NCBI GenBank assembly: GCA_965153455.1
Contig: OZ234499.1
Location: 12,582,271-12,646,270, forward strand
Direction: 5' to 3'
Origin: Sphagnum compactum
Lineage: Eukaryota; Bryophyta; Sphagnopsida; Sphagnales
Length of the DNA: 64,000 nt
Shown here: positions 32,586 through 46,055 of the stretch, piece by piece
Layout of the letters: each line of letters starts with the position of its first letter
Position numbering within the stretch: position 1 is the first letter of the stretch
The notes under the pieces: generated by a model
The model's database searches: none
What the model was told of the DNA's origin: nothing
What the model saw: only the letters and a program-made list of their open reading frames with translations
Made by a program: the position numbers and the translations under genes

Positions 32586-34890
32586 CGCTCCCTGATATAA
32601 CTCACACCCTGCTTCATAGAAACCATCAAAAACTGGGACTATTGATCACTTCACATTCCACCCAACTAATCCATCATCCACAAACACAGCAGATTCAACA
32701 GTCATATTGAGAACTGCTCTTCTTCTTGTCCATGTCTTTACAGTAATAGAGAGAAACCCAAATATGATACTTGGAACTGTGTTGCTGATATGAGAATGTG
32801 TACCAGAGTCTTCCATGAAGGTGAGACTCAATTGTGAGACTCTATCTCGCTGTCTGTAGGCAGGTCCTCCTGCAAACACAAACAATGATTGAAGAGCTTT
32901 GAGCCGTGAAACTACACGAAGTCTGCTGTATGACTGAACTTAATAAGTCACAGCTAAGAATGAGGCCAGAAAAAGCTTCTGAGAGAAGAAGGTAAATTGA
33001 GTGTTATCTTTCTTCTCAAACACAAAATCTGTACTTAACTGAAGACTGAAACAGCACCCAAACATGCACTCGACACTGAAACATCACCCAAACATGCAAG
33101 GCTGATTGCAACTCTCCAGAAGGAGGCTTATTGGGTGTTACAGTCCAATTTGCTAAATCTGGTGTGCTACAGGGGTGGATGGGTTTACCTCATATCTCAA
33201 ACATCTCAATTGACACATTTGCTTGGCTGAGGCTTGCAGAGCTTTTTTTCCTTTCTTACAACAATCTTGTAGTGCACCTCTTCTTCTTCTGCCTCTTCTT
33301 CTTCTGCTTTTGCGAATACTTCCTCCTACACCCTAATAAAGAAATCTGCAACAAGAAAGAACCAGCTGCAGTAATACCATAGTAGTTTGTGGCTTCCCTC
33401 TTCTGACTGATTTCAAAGATGGCTGCCCAGCCAGGGCAATCAAGCTCCCTAAGGATTTGTAAGAAAGAAAGTCCAGAATATTATTATTTAGATTGCTTCT
33501 CCACGGTTTTGCTTTCAATGATTTACTGAATTCCCGTTTTGCTCTGAACAACCAACAAGCTCTCTCTCCTCGCTTTCTTGCTTCAATGCTGTGCTCTTAT
33601 TATTGCTGCTCTTGTTGCTGCCTCTTGTTGCTTCCTCTCCGTTTTGCCCTGCTGCTAAATTTTTAAAGCTCCCTGATAACTGACGATGTGATTGATAGCT
33701 TCAATCCTCCTTATCTGGAGTGCCTGAAACATGTATAGTACAGGAATAGCGATCGCTCTCAATGTCCCTCTTCCCTCTCCTCTTTCGCCACAAGGGATTT
33801 CGAGCCACACACGTTCAGATCGTCTCCATCTCCCTCACCGAACTGAGGCAGCAGATTTCGCAAATTTGCCACACGATGATCCTCCTCAAGGCAATCCGTC
33901 CGAAAGAAAATTCCTGCGACAAACCGATTCACATATTGACGACGATACACCTCCTCTGCTCCTTCTTCTTAGATTCTTCTTCTTGGTTGCAGGCCCTAGT
34001 AACGGCTTTAGATCATCCCTCCCTCCCTCCCTCCAACAAAACAGCTCCAAAACCACAGCAAGCAGGGCACGCAAGCAATCCGGTAACTGCCCGACCAATC
34101 TTCTTCCGCTTCGTTGTGTTTTTTTCTTGGTTCTCCACACCTCTAACTCTATGGAAAACAACACTTCCTCAACAAAGATCTCTGCCAGAAAAAGAGAAAG
34201 AAACAGAAAAAGAAGGTGCTACACACAAAAATAAACCCCGCAAAAGAAAGAACAAACAACAACTCTCCTCGATCACTGTTACTTTCAATCCTTCTCCTCA
34301 CGAAGCGCTTACAATTCCCTTCTCCTCATTCATCCTTCCGTCCTTCTAACCAAGGAACAGATCCTAAACTAAAAAAAATTCTGTTCCAAACACAGACACA
34401 GAAAAAAAACTTCAAAACAAAAAAAATCGAACACACCAGAAATCTAGTGTCAAAACAACAAGAACAGAAAGGAAAAAAAAAACAAAAAAGCAAACAAACA
34501 AACACATTAACAAAAACACGTACTCCACTCGCAAAGTTCTTGTGAATTTGCTGTCTCTGGAAGAACTAAAAGCACGAACCAGAAAGGAATTGAAACAAAA
34601 GAGAATTGAACAATGAATTTTTTGTGGTAAGCAAATAAGTACCTGTGTTGTTGTTGTTGTTGTTCTGTTGGTCTATTACAGACACCAAAAAAAGGCTGTT
34701 GTCGGAACCATTTTGCTCGTCTGCTGCTGCTGCGATTGCTTGGCTTCACAGCTCCTCGGGTAGATGTGTATGCAATTGGGAAGAAGAGAGCCGGAGAGGG
34801 ACGACGACGACGAGAGAGGAGACGGAGACGAAGCGATCGCCTCTCTGAGAGAGAGAGAGAGATCGTAATGAGCTTTTCACGGGGGGGGGG
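32586..34890 (-). promoter_or_regulatory. Probable long 5' leader and promoter of the U-box gene
   Basis: The first ATG exon is only 57 bases, so upstream non-coding exons are likely. On the minus strand a CAG acceptor lies just upstream (near 32612). Mixed-composition, CTT/GAA-rich DNA extends to about 34860, ending in a GA run and then a 15-base G tract. Plus-strand frames at 33731-34349 and 34645-34921 are low-complexity antisense readings without domains. The transcription start cannot be fixed from sequence. Confidence 0.45.
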
Positions 34891-34895
34891 GGGGG
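34881..34895 (+). repeat. Poly-G tract, 15 bases
   Basis: Uninterrupted G run; likely variable and hard to sequence. It separates the leader region from the tRNA-like stretch. Confidence 0.9.
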
Positions 34896-34985
34896 TGCTG
34901 GGGGTGGATTCGAACTCGTGACCAGTCCGCGTTGCTACCTACCTACCTGCTTTATGAAGCCATGATTTTCTTTTTTTCTTTTTTT
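34896..34985 (-). mobile_element. Possible tRNA-derived SINE fragment
   Basis: On the minus strand ATGGCTTCATAAAGCAGG resembles a weak A box. GGTCACGAGTTCGAATCC, about 30 bases later, resembles a B box (GGTTCGANTCC). No cloverleaf folds fully, so this is not called a tRNA. A SINE head is the best guess. Confidence 0.3.
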
Positions 34986-37900
34986 TTTGTCTTTTTTCCT
35001 GTGGCAAAATCAATTGGCATGTTATGAAAAATATTTTGGAAAAAAGGAATAATTTTATAATTTGCAAAATTCTCTGTTTAAATTTTTTTGTTGGCAAAGA
35101 ATTGAATTTTTAAAAGTTTTTTAAATCGTCAAAATTTGTCACAATTGTTGTCAACAATAATATGAGAAAAGGGTGGTGAAGGTTTTCTCAACTTTTGCGA
35201 TTTTGAATTTGGGCTAAATATACTTTACTTTATGGATGCTCAACACTTGAGCAACATCACAAGATTTAAATAAATAATTAATTAATTCATTAAAAAACCC
35301 CCCAAAAAAGTAGAAGTTAGGCCCAAGATGGGAATCAATTTTAATTTTTTTATTTTTGGGTATTTGAATTAGGTACCTAGGTCGGTCCAAACCCATTGTT
35401 GTTGCATCCGGGTGAAATCATCTTCATTCATGATTTTGTTTGAGCTTACATTGTGTTGCTTGTTTTGAATCATTCATTCCAAGTAAGTAACAATTTCATG
35501 TGTTTCTTATAAGAGGTTTTTTTTTGAATTTTTTGAATTTTCTATATATTAATTTTAATAAATTTTTTATTTTGGGTGGAAATCTTTTGATTTTTTGGGG
35601 GTGTTTTTCCCCTTTTTCAAAGCCCTTGTTTATAATTTCTTTTATGACAAAGGAGGATAGTTTCTTATACACCGAAAGAGGGCCCTCCATTACAAGAAGG
35701 CACCATATAAGGGTTCGTGTAAGGTGCCCTCTTTTATTTCGCGCCTTTTCTTTGTTTGAAATTTAGCTAGGCGTTTACATGTTTACACCTTAAAAGTGCC
35801 CCACCCTTCATGCAAGGGTGTCCCCAAAATTTGCGGCCAAGGCACTTAGATATTATTGCCTCGTGGTGGGTTCAAAATTAGCCTTGTCCCAAGACCTTAC
35901 CCTTGTCTCAAGGCCTTACCCTACTACACCTTTGTTGTGCACAAGTGGACATGTATAACCAAAAAAAACCAAGCACAACATGGTGAAAAATTTATTGTTT
36001 TTTTTTCCCTAGCTTTTTGTAAGGCAACTTTAGCACGTTCATTCTTTTAACATAACATGAAACACGACATGATAAACAAGAAAGAAATTCTTTGTGCCTC
36101 AATTTTGTGAAGTCATAGTGAACAAATCTTTTGACCCCCAACGGTTTTGTAATGCAACTATTGCACGTTTGTTTGTTTGTTTGTTTGTTTGTTAACATGA
36201 CGTACCAAACTTACAATGGAGAACAAGAGCTTTAGCTAGGGTGACACCAAGCCTTCATAGCTTCTTTGGGCACCATTCCTTTCACGAGGCAAATGATTTT
36301 TGTTAAACAACAAATTGGGTATTGAAAAAGAGGTGAAAATGTTGCCACAAAATTAAAAGAAAAAAAAAGGCACTAGCAATCACCATGCACATGATTTTTG
36401 TGCCTTGTGAAAACGAGGGTGATTGGGATGGGGCACCCGTTGGAGAATATTCTAGGTCGACTCATGAAGGGCTCGAAAGTTGGGAGTGATTGGATGACAA
36501 TTTAAAACTTGGCATTAATAATGTCTCGTATTTTATTGTGAACAAAATTGGATGAAAGCTTGAATTTATTTTCCATAGTTTATGGATGAGACTTGTTGGA
36601 ATGATGGTTTGAAATTGGATGGTTATATAAATGATTTTATAAGCTTCTCACCTATATGTATGTGCACCTAGCAAACCTTGATGAGTTAAAGCTCAAAACT
36701 CATCTTCCAACACACACCTACTAGAGTAAAAGAATGATTTTTAAAATATCCATAACATAAATTTATTTTTTTTAAATTTCAAATGATATTTTCTTTCAAA
36801 GAGGCATGATTTTCCTTTTTTCAATACTATAAAATTTGTCAAAAACCGAAAGCACAATGAAAAGTGAATACACGATTGAACAATGACTAGCTATTAAAAT
36901 GATTGAAAATCACCACAATGACCAACACACTTATTGGATACTTGCTTTGCAATGGTGGATTGGCCTAGCACGAAGCTCTCGGATTTCCACCATTTTTTTG
37001 TATTTTGCCTTCCCTCGTAATTTTCTTAAATTTCAACATTTCAAGGAAATAATTTCTTAAAAAAAATTATTTAAAAAAAAAGTAATTACTACCAAACCTG
37101 AAAAGGAACTATGATATAATAACAGCAATATTGCAAAAAATGACAACAAAATGAATTCAAGACCCATTGTAAGCCTTTTTTTTAAAATATGAAGCTAAAA
37201 GTTTCAAACATCTATATCATTAGAATCAATTGTGCAAAAAAAGGGAGGGCTTCCCAAACAAATGTAAAACAGCTTATACAATGGTCACAAGCCTTTGTTC
37301 CCCATTAATTCTCTCCAAATGAGTTGATGAGACCAATCCTATAATGTAACGGAATTGAAAAATGGATCAAGCATATTTCAATTGAAAATGAATTGTAAAC
37401 AAGCGCTTAATGTTAGTTTAGAGATTCCATATTCAAACCAATTCAAGTTCACTAAAGATTCAAACCCGGATTGCAAAATAGTACTAATCCAATTCGTTAG
37501 ATTGCAATTCTTGGTAGGTTCCACATTTCAAAGTCACAACACTTAAACTCCATCCCAACTTTGGTTTCTCGTATTTCTATGCAAAGAAGACATATCATAC
37601 TTGAAATGATTTGCATTGACAAGGGGGAAAAAAAAAAAAAATTTGTATTGAAAGAGTTGTTGAATAGTTATTAAAATTGTCAATCTTTTTATTTGTCATA
37701 ATATAATTATCCGTAATTATTCCATATAGATGTCCAAACAATCTTTTACACGGTCTTTCAAAACCCACGTGAATTTGATGCACTTTCCTTACTTTGCTGG
37801 TAGTGCTGCTGAAAGATGTGATGATGGGGGGTGAAACCAGAGGGGATGAGGGGTGAAAGACAGAGTGAAGAGAGAGTGACTTTACGGATAACTTAATTAT

Positions 37901-38000
37901 GATTGCCTGAAGTTCTTCTACACGAGAGAATGAACTCATCATCACACACTTTAGAATCACAACTGGTGAAGGTTTCATCAAAATGTGGGACCAATTGAAA
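34986..38000. other. AT-rich intergenic DNA
   Basis: No gene is supported. A GTTT tetranucleotide run occupies about 36166-36193. Frames at 35496-35766 are T-rich chance readings. Confidence 0.5.
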
Positions 38001-38363
38001 AACTACCATCATTTTGTAGTCTCTTCTCTTCTCTTCTCTTCTCTTCTCATCTCTCCCCTGACAGGCAGAGCCAGTAAGTTAAGCAACCCAACTCATATTT
38101 ACTCTCCAAATTCAATCATAGTGTGTGGGGGGAAGGGGGGGGGGGGTGAATGGCACTTAACTTAGATGTCAAGATTCTCTCCCACCTAAGATTTATGCAT
38201 GCAACCTTTGCAGGTTGCAAAGTCCCAAGTCTGAATTCACCCCTTCTCCCAGGGAGCATCATCATCATTATAGCACACATGGGTCCTCTGAAAAAGGGGT
38301 GCAATTCTGGTTTTGATTTTCTTTCCCTCTTTCCAAAGTAGAAGAGCCAGGCTTTCAAATCCC

Positions 38364-38402
<39 letters not shown>

Positions 38403-39230
38403 CCTTAGTCCTTACAAGATGGGTCCCCCATCTGAGCCAAGTGCAAAGTTCAAACATGTACACATTTACAAAGCAATGCTGCTGCATACTTTGCTCTTGG
38501 CAAACTAACTTGTTTTCACCTCTATTTCAATTGCTTCTTTCTTTCTTTCTATTGGTGTTTTTATACATCATCATCTTCCATTGGGAGTTGAATTGAAGGA
38601 TTTGTTGAAGTTTGTGTCTTTGTAGTTGTAGTGGGTACTTTCTTTCCTTTGGAAGAAGGAAAGAAAGGCTTCAAAACCCACTCCATAGTTTTGACTCCAT
38701 CATGCGTTAACAATCAATCAAAAGGAAGCAAAAAGTTTTTACAAACACATATTGCATGGAACAAAAATCATTGCAATATTGTTCTTCCCTTCAAAGTGAT
38801 TCATCCTTTCCTATCAAGCACTCCAAAGCTCCTCTATAGGTGTCTTCCATTCTTCTCTTTTGCATTTGTCTCTTACCTATCAACATGGTTAATGGGACCC
38901 CGCCCCCACCATCTATATGTCCGAGGGATCCCTTCTACTACTACCTTGTGCATTGTGCTATATGCATTTCTCTTTTTTGTGTTTGTCTCTTTTATCTCAC
39001 CATGATTTGGTGAAAAGGGTACTATGGACTCTATAATCAAGGGGTCCTTCATCATAGTACACTAGCATACTCTAGATTTTCCCTTTTGAGTTTTGTCTTG
39101 TGTATATAGATATTATCTCTACTATGAGCACCATTCACCCCAAAGGTCTTCAAAAGTCGCTATAATTCCCTCTTTTTCATGCACGTTGGAGCTTGGAGAG
39201 TTTGAAAGTTTGAACCTTCTAATGGTTTCA
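38001..39230. other. Mixed-composition stretch with microsatellites
   Basis: It contains a TTCTC tract (about 38022-38050), G-rich runs at 38125-38147 and a GA tract at 38368-38399. Composition is less AT-rich than its surroundings and could mark an unrecognised transcribed region. No frame shows a known domain. Confidence 0.4.
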
Positions 39231-42200
39231 TGATGAACATGAAGGTCGTCTTTGGAGGATTTATGACTTTTGATCCGGTCCCCTTGAACCATCAAGCTTC
39301 TTTTATTTTTCCATGGTGGTTTTTGGAGGTTAACCTCTTTACCAGGGTTGCTTTATTTTCACTTCCTTATTCTCTAGTTAGGGCTCATTTGATGTGGTTT
39401 GAAAGGTTTTCACTCTTAAAGGAACATTGGGGACCGTCCCTTGAAACTTTTCCAGTTTCAGTGGTCTGTGTGCAAACCCAACAAGTCTATGAGCAAACAA
39501 AAAATGAATGGAGCTAGTGAGGTGCAATGGAAGGGCAAGTAGAGGGTTGTTTGGTAGAGGGTCTAGCCAACGGCCTCAATACCTTAACCAACATAGTTTA
39601 TTGGAAACTTGTTAAACCAAAAATTAAAGAAGAGAGGCACTTTGCGATCATAATGCCTTTGGAGATGCAAAACCTTACTTTATGACATGGGATGTATTCC
39701 ACCATCCAATGTTAGTTAACTAAATAATTTGTTGGCTAGTATATGACATATAGATAAGCATATTAAATACGAGACTAGTTTGGTATCCCCATGACAAAGA
39801 TATTGAGATCAATATTTGGATGAGGCAAGTACAAGAGTTCAACAAATACTACTATGTACCTATTTTATCGTGTTAGGCCGTACTCACTTTATAGAGAATC
39901 ACTATGGTCGATTCTCACAATAGTTTCAAGAACCATCTTGGTTCTTAGGGATTTATTTTTTTTCGAAATTGTGAGAATTGCGTATGGTTCAAATCTCCCA
40001 AAAACACTAGGGGGTGATACTCACATTATTCTTTTATAACGGTTGATTGTCATGCACTAGTTCACACACACAACTTAGGCTTCACCTCAAAGCTCACTCA
40101 CACAACTCTCTCTCACACACACACACACACACACATTCAACTTCAAGAGCTAGGGTGTGGTGGGTGTTGTTAGATTGTTGCTTCATGTGGTGAGATAGTT
40201 TAAGTAATTTTAGAAAGTTTTAATGATTTTTTTGTAGTTTGAAATGGGTACTTGCTACAATTGCATTGAAGTGGATATCAACTATATTTGAAAAGATTAG
40301 GGGTTTTTTTTAATACATAATAATATCAATATGCATGTCCAATATATTTGCTGATATTGCTTTCCTCACCATTTATGTGTATATATATGATTATCTAGAG
40401 AAATGCTGATCACTTGGTAGTTTTGATATTATTAGATTGGGATATTGCCATCCCCAAGTGAGAAAGACTCAAAGAAATAAGAGTTTTTGAGATCTCAAAA
40501 CATCTATGGTTTCTAGTTTCTACAAGCTTAATGGACACAGTATGAACTACACGGCCATTTTGCCATTTACCAACCCATTTGACACTTGATTGTGTTCATA
40601 GAATGTTATTGAAAATTAAGTTCACTTTTTGAAGCATTGAAAAGAAATGTATCTAATTTCCAATTCAAAATTAATTGATTAATCTATGGTTGTTTGACAT
40701 GAGCCCAAAAAAAATAAAAATGCTTTGCACCAAGTACTATAGTGGCAATCATCCAAAAAAAAATTAGCCTAATTTGGCTACATTCTAGATATGAAAGTAG
40801 AAAAAAACCGATTCCTTCTATATTTTTGGCTATCTAGCTAATGGAACTTATCATAAAAATCTGGCAAATTGGATTTTTGCTTTCCTCAAAACTTGGTGAA
40901 TTTGGGCCATTTTTTTCCAAGAAAAATCCTTTGTATAGGTCGAAATTTGGCAAAACTTTGCCAATTTGTTTTTGAAAAACACTACACCCAATTATGGATA
41001 TATCCAATAAGTGACCTATCTGTATGTAGTGTATTATGCGGAGTCATAAATGAAAACTCTTGATCTTGAAAAATTATTGTGCAATTAAGGTGAGGTATTG
41101 AGCTCTCTATTAGGGATGGCCCCTCCCCTCCTTGGAAGTGTCCACTCCAAGGCTTTTTCTTTTTGAGAAAAAAGAGTAAAAGGAAAAGACTCTCAAATAA
41201 TTTACTTGTCAACTTGGGAATTTATGGTTTTTGGCAAAAGCAAGTGTTCAATAAAGTTTCCACATTTTTATGTGGCCTTTTTAAGGCTATCATTTAAAAA
41301 CTTTTTGTGGGTTGTGAATGTGGTTGGTACAATGGTTCCCCCCTATCTTTGTAAGTGATTTTTCTTTCCTTTTCTTTGGAGGTTTGGTTTGGTTTGATTA
41401 GTGATGAGGGTAGCCTATTTCATCCCCATTATACTCTAATGGTTTCACTAACAAAACCCATCACCTCATTTTGGTAGGGTGGGCTCAAAAAGTCCAATAT
41501 TTTCATCAATTTGTAAAATGACTTTGTTTCGGATGAGAATAAGGTTAAGGTGTAATAATGGATGATGGCACACACATGTAACACGCACCTATATATTCAT
41601 ATTGTGTAATGGAAGTTGGATGAATAGTTCATATTATGAATAATAAATATCTAAATGAATGTTGAAAAAATGGGGTCTTTTAAGGACTCTTTGCATTCCC
41701 AAACATACCGGATACAACAATGACCCAAGATCATTAAAAACATGGGAAAAAATAAGAGTCAGGAAGAGGGTGCCACAACTTGCCATGTAACTTGAAATTT
41801 TATTGTTCTCCAACATTTGAAGGTGACCTCTCATTGCAAAACATTATATATCAACCGACCAATCAAGTGGCTTAACAAGGTAAGTGTTGTAAGTATACAA
41901 ATATATCATCCATTTAGTTGAAGGGCCAAATTCATCTTGCTTTACATGTTCATCCGTGAAGTCGAAGAGATTATATATGTGTGTGTGTGTGTGTGTGTTT
42001 GAAAAAACAATCACATATCTAGTAGATTTGTTGCCAAAGAATGCAAAAGAACTTAAGGGACCCTCTCTTTAGAGCATGGAAACTCTTAGAGCCACTCCTC
42101 AAAAGGTTTCACTACTTTGACTGAATAGCCCAAGATGGTTGAACAGCCCATTGGGCCATGGCTCCAAAGACAATGGCCAAATTATCAACTTTTCTATCAT

Positions 42201-45200
42201 TTGGGCTTTTTTCTTCTTGCCTTCAATAATTCCATGGATTTGTGTCCAAAAAGGCCTAGATACTTGAAAAAATCACTTTTCACCAAACCAAAAGCCTAAT
42301 TCTTTCTTTCATTCGACACACAATGTAGTATTGTTGGAACCCAAATAACCTCCAACCTTTCTTGGATGCATGCATGCATGCATGCAAATTGGTTAATATA
42401 TATACTCATTTGAAGGAGAAGTAGACTATCAATGAACTTGATACTCAATACATACCCCAAACCCTAATACTCGATACAATACGCAACTAGCTCTCTAGAG
42501 TTCAAGAGGGCAACAGAAATGAGATCTATGTGGATGAAATAGTCAATGCATAGAGTATTTGATCTTTGGACAAATGTGTACATGACCCAAAGTCACCCAA
42601 ATTGCTTTTAAAATTTAGGGTTTATTAACAAATAATCAAACGTAGCTCAGGTTTCAATTGCAAAAGCACACATGCCAATCACCTATGCCCAATACAAAAT
42701 CAAAATTTGAAATTTGTTGATCATACCCGAGTTTTGAGAATTAGTTTAATTAATTAGATATTTATTGTTTTTTGAATGGAAAATTGTGATGTAGTGGTTG
42801 AAAACTTCTTCAAATAGTGTGACTTTTATAAGGTTTTTAATCCTTTATTTAAGACAAAAATGATCCTCTTCTCAGATGATTTTCATCCAAGAATGAAGAT
42901 CACAATTGTCAAGTAGGAATAGTTGGTCCAAGTTCCTCAAGGAAACATAGTTACTCAAGACAAATGGGCATAAGAAGTTCTTTTGAGCAAACATGGTTTC
43001 CTCATGCTCCCAATAGAATTTAAAGACCCATTTGCAAGTTCCATGGAAAAAAAATTTGCAAGCTCCAATTCCTCTTCTCTTTGGAAAACTTGCCTCAACT
43101 TCATTTCTCTTCTTTCAACAACTTGGCCAAAAAAAAGTGGGACCAAACTACACCAAGATCAATGCTTTCTTCCCTTAAGAAATTTCCCTCAAAATAGTGT
43201 AGTCAAGTTTCCCTAAGAAACAATAGGCTTCAATTCTCATTCTCCCTATACAATAGGCTCAATTATTCATCTTTGAGCAACTTGGTTCTCAAAGTTGGGC
43301 CAAGTGTTGCATGTCCCAACACTAGAGATCCTCTTCCCATGTAGCTTCTTCAAGGCTTATTCATCCGAGGAAGTCATTTGAGTAAGAAAATGGTTATTAA
43401 GAAAAAGATTTAAACCCGAGAACTAAAAAATATTTTTGATTGGTCGGTGAGCCATAATGATTCCCCATGTGGTAGCATTTTTAAATAAAAATCTCTCACT
43501 TTATCTTTCAATGCCCAATTTTTCATGTATTTGAGTAATAATAACACTTTATGTTGGATGTGAAAAACACTCATAGAACCCCAAATAGAGGGCGTGGGTA
43601 GAAATGCTCTATATATGATTATGCCTTATCTACCTCAAAGGAGATACATTGAGCAAGGCATTTCATTCAAATGGATGATTTTATTTATTATTTATTATTT
43701 ATTAAATTTTTAGGTTTAAGCATGTAATTTTTTAATAACATGTGACCACTTTTTAAATTGGTTGTGCAATGTTGATAACTAAAAAAAAATTCAATTTAGG
43801 AGAATAGTGAGCCAAAGATCTAAATATGTGAAGAGTTGGGTCTGGAATTGGATTTGAAGTTTCTATCAAAGAAATTAAGAATTCCTTGAACCCAAATTAT
43901 ATTTTCAAATTATTCAAATAATTCCTCAAATTATATATAGAAAAAAGTTGGAATCATGACCAAAGGTTCTGTTAAATAGCAATAATGGACAACCCTAGTT
44001 TGGAAACCCATTTTTACACTTCTTGAAAGCTATAATATTTCATCCAAAATATCATCTCCATCCCATCTCCTTGCTAGTTTAGTAGTAGTGGTGGATCTAC
44101 TTTAAGAGCTTCTTCTCCAATGACACCTTGCACTATTACCTAAAAGGTTTTCTCACTATTTTACTACCATATTTCATCCAAAATGAACTGTACATGAAAT
44201 TTTCATCCAAAAATGAGCTATACACCACCTACATATGCATAGGATACAATGCTCTCCAAGAAGGGCAATATTGGTTTGATCATAATGTTTGAGCTAGGTG
44301 GTACAATTTAAATAATCTCTCACATTATTACTTAAGGGGTATAGAGTTCAATTTTTCATTTTTATGGGTGAGATGAGGAAGCCATTAATACTTATGTGCT
44401 TCATTTCTTGTCTCATTTTCTTTAAAGCAATTTTTTTGTAGAAACCCAACAACATGATTATTTTATTCCAAAGAGTCACCAAAGTGGGTGGTAAAAGCAA
44501 AAAAGTAGCTATGCACAAATAAGTGAGAAAAAGACTTAAATCTCACAATCAAAAGTTCAAATCTAAAGAGAAAGAAAGAAAGGCTCCCAAATTCATACTT
44601 TTTCTCTAGACAAAAGGAAAAAACATATATAAGTTAAAACACGAATGTGTGGGTGGTAGCAAAATTAATACTAGTGGCTTGGAACTTCCTCTTTTTTTCC
44701 AATGATTCTCCTTTGCATATGTTTCATGATTCCTCAATTTTTTCTTCTTTATTAGAGACTTGTAATTGGATCACTTTTTTCTCTTTAGCCCTTTCCTTCA
44801 ACACCATTGCATGTTTGCTCATCTCAACACATTTGTTCCCATGCAATGCATGGGCCCTTTATTGCACCTTGGACACAAGGTGATTGGTATAAACTCAACA
44901 AGTTTTGTCCAATTCTTTACCCCATTCCATCCTACCTTTCCTTTTAAGGGGCCCAAAAATAAAAACAACAACAATAACAAAAGAAAATAGATATATGATG
45001 TGGATGTACATAATGGATATTAGTGTTGTGCAAATTCTTTGAGAATCATGGTTATATACTTTTGATTTTTTGAAAGTCATGGTTAAATATTCTAAGAACC
45101 ACCTTGATAACCATTAAGGTTTGTTATTTGTTTATATTCCTAATAACCACTCAACACTAGTAGATGCCTCAAGCCAATCGTTAATTTAATTGTTTATATA

Positions 45201-45770
45201 TATTTTAAATGACCATATTAAAAATTGGTAGGTATTAATCACCAAACTTGATGTGTAGGTTATACAATTATTTATTTCCTAAGACATGACGTTATACAAG
45301 AACACCTAAAAAACACTCTCCAATGGCAAATTTAAGTGTCAAAACAAAAATTTAAGAATTAATGAAGTTGGTATGGACAAGTGATTTCACTAAAAATTAA
45401 TGAAATTAGATATTAATAAATTTCATTTATTATTTCAAAAATATTTTTATTTAATATTAGTTTGATTTACTAATTTATTAATATATTAATAAAAATATGA
45501 TTTTATGTACATATAGTCAACATACGATGTTGACTATATAATCAACTTACACCATTAACAAGATGGGAATTTTACCAAGGTTTGAACTTTGGACTCCAAT
45601 GATAACCCATTGCCATTGTCATCTAATCACCTAATTTCATATGAAACAAATTTGTGATGAATGTACTTATTATGTTGTTTAATCCAAATGTTTTGCAAAA
45701 ATCAACTTTTAACTTTTTTATTCATATTATGTCCAAATGAAAAAAATACATAATTATTTTTTAAAATTTC
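39231..45770. other. AT-rich intergenic DNA with microsatellites
   Basis: CA tract at about 40113-40134, GT tract at 41979-41998, TGCA tract at 42365-42386 and a TTTATTA run near 43680. No gene, RNA or transposon end was recognised on either strand. Confidence 0.5.
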
Positions 45771-46055
45771 CAAGATGTACACATCTAAATATTTTAAAGA
45801 AAAAATAACTATTTAATTTGACTAAAAATGCATTTGAATCTTGTAATTAATTAATACATTTCAACAATGATGTCTTGAAAATTTTTTCTTTTAAAATCAT
45901 TATTATCTTTCTCATATTTTATTCAAATAAAAAGCTTTCAGCTTCATTCTAAAAAAATATTTCAAGACATCCACACCTTTGATATTTTAAAGGAAAAATA
46001 ACTTAATTTGACTAAAAATACATGTGAAATTTGCAATTTAATACATTTCAACAAT
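45771..46055 (+). repeat. Diverged direct duplication, offset about 190 bp
   Basis: Copies at about 45771-45870 and 45964-46055 share ATATTTTAAAG.AAAAATAAC, TTAATTTGACTAAAAAT and TAATACATTTCAACAAT in order. Confidence 0.6.

Noticed and set aside
33731-34349. Plus-strand frames of 167 and 195 codons
   Set aside because: Two overlapping frames in pyrimidine-rich DNA upstream of the U-box gene; Ser/Pro/Lys-rich, no domain. More likely leader or promoter of the minus-strand gene.
34896-34985. tRNA gene
   Set aside because: B-box-like sequence is present, but the A box is weak and I cannot form acceptor and anticodon stems. Kept only as a low-confidence SINE fragment.
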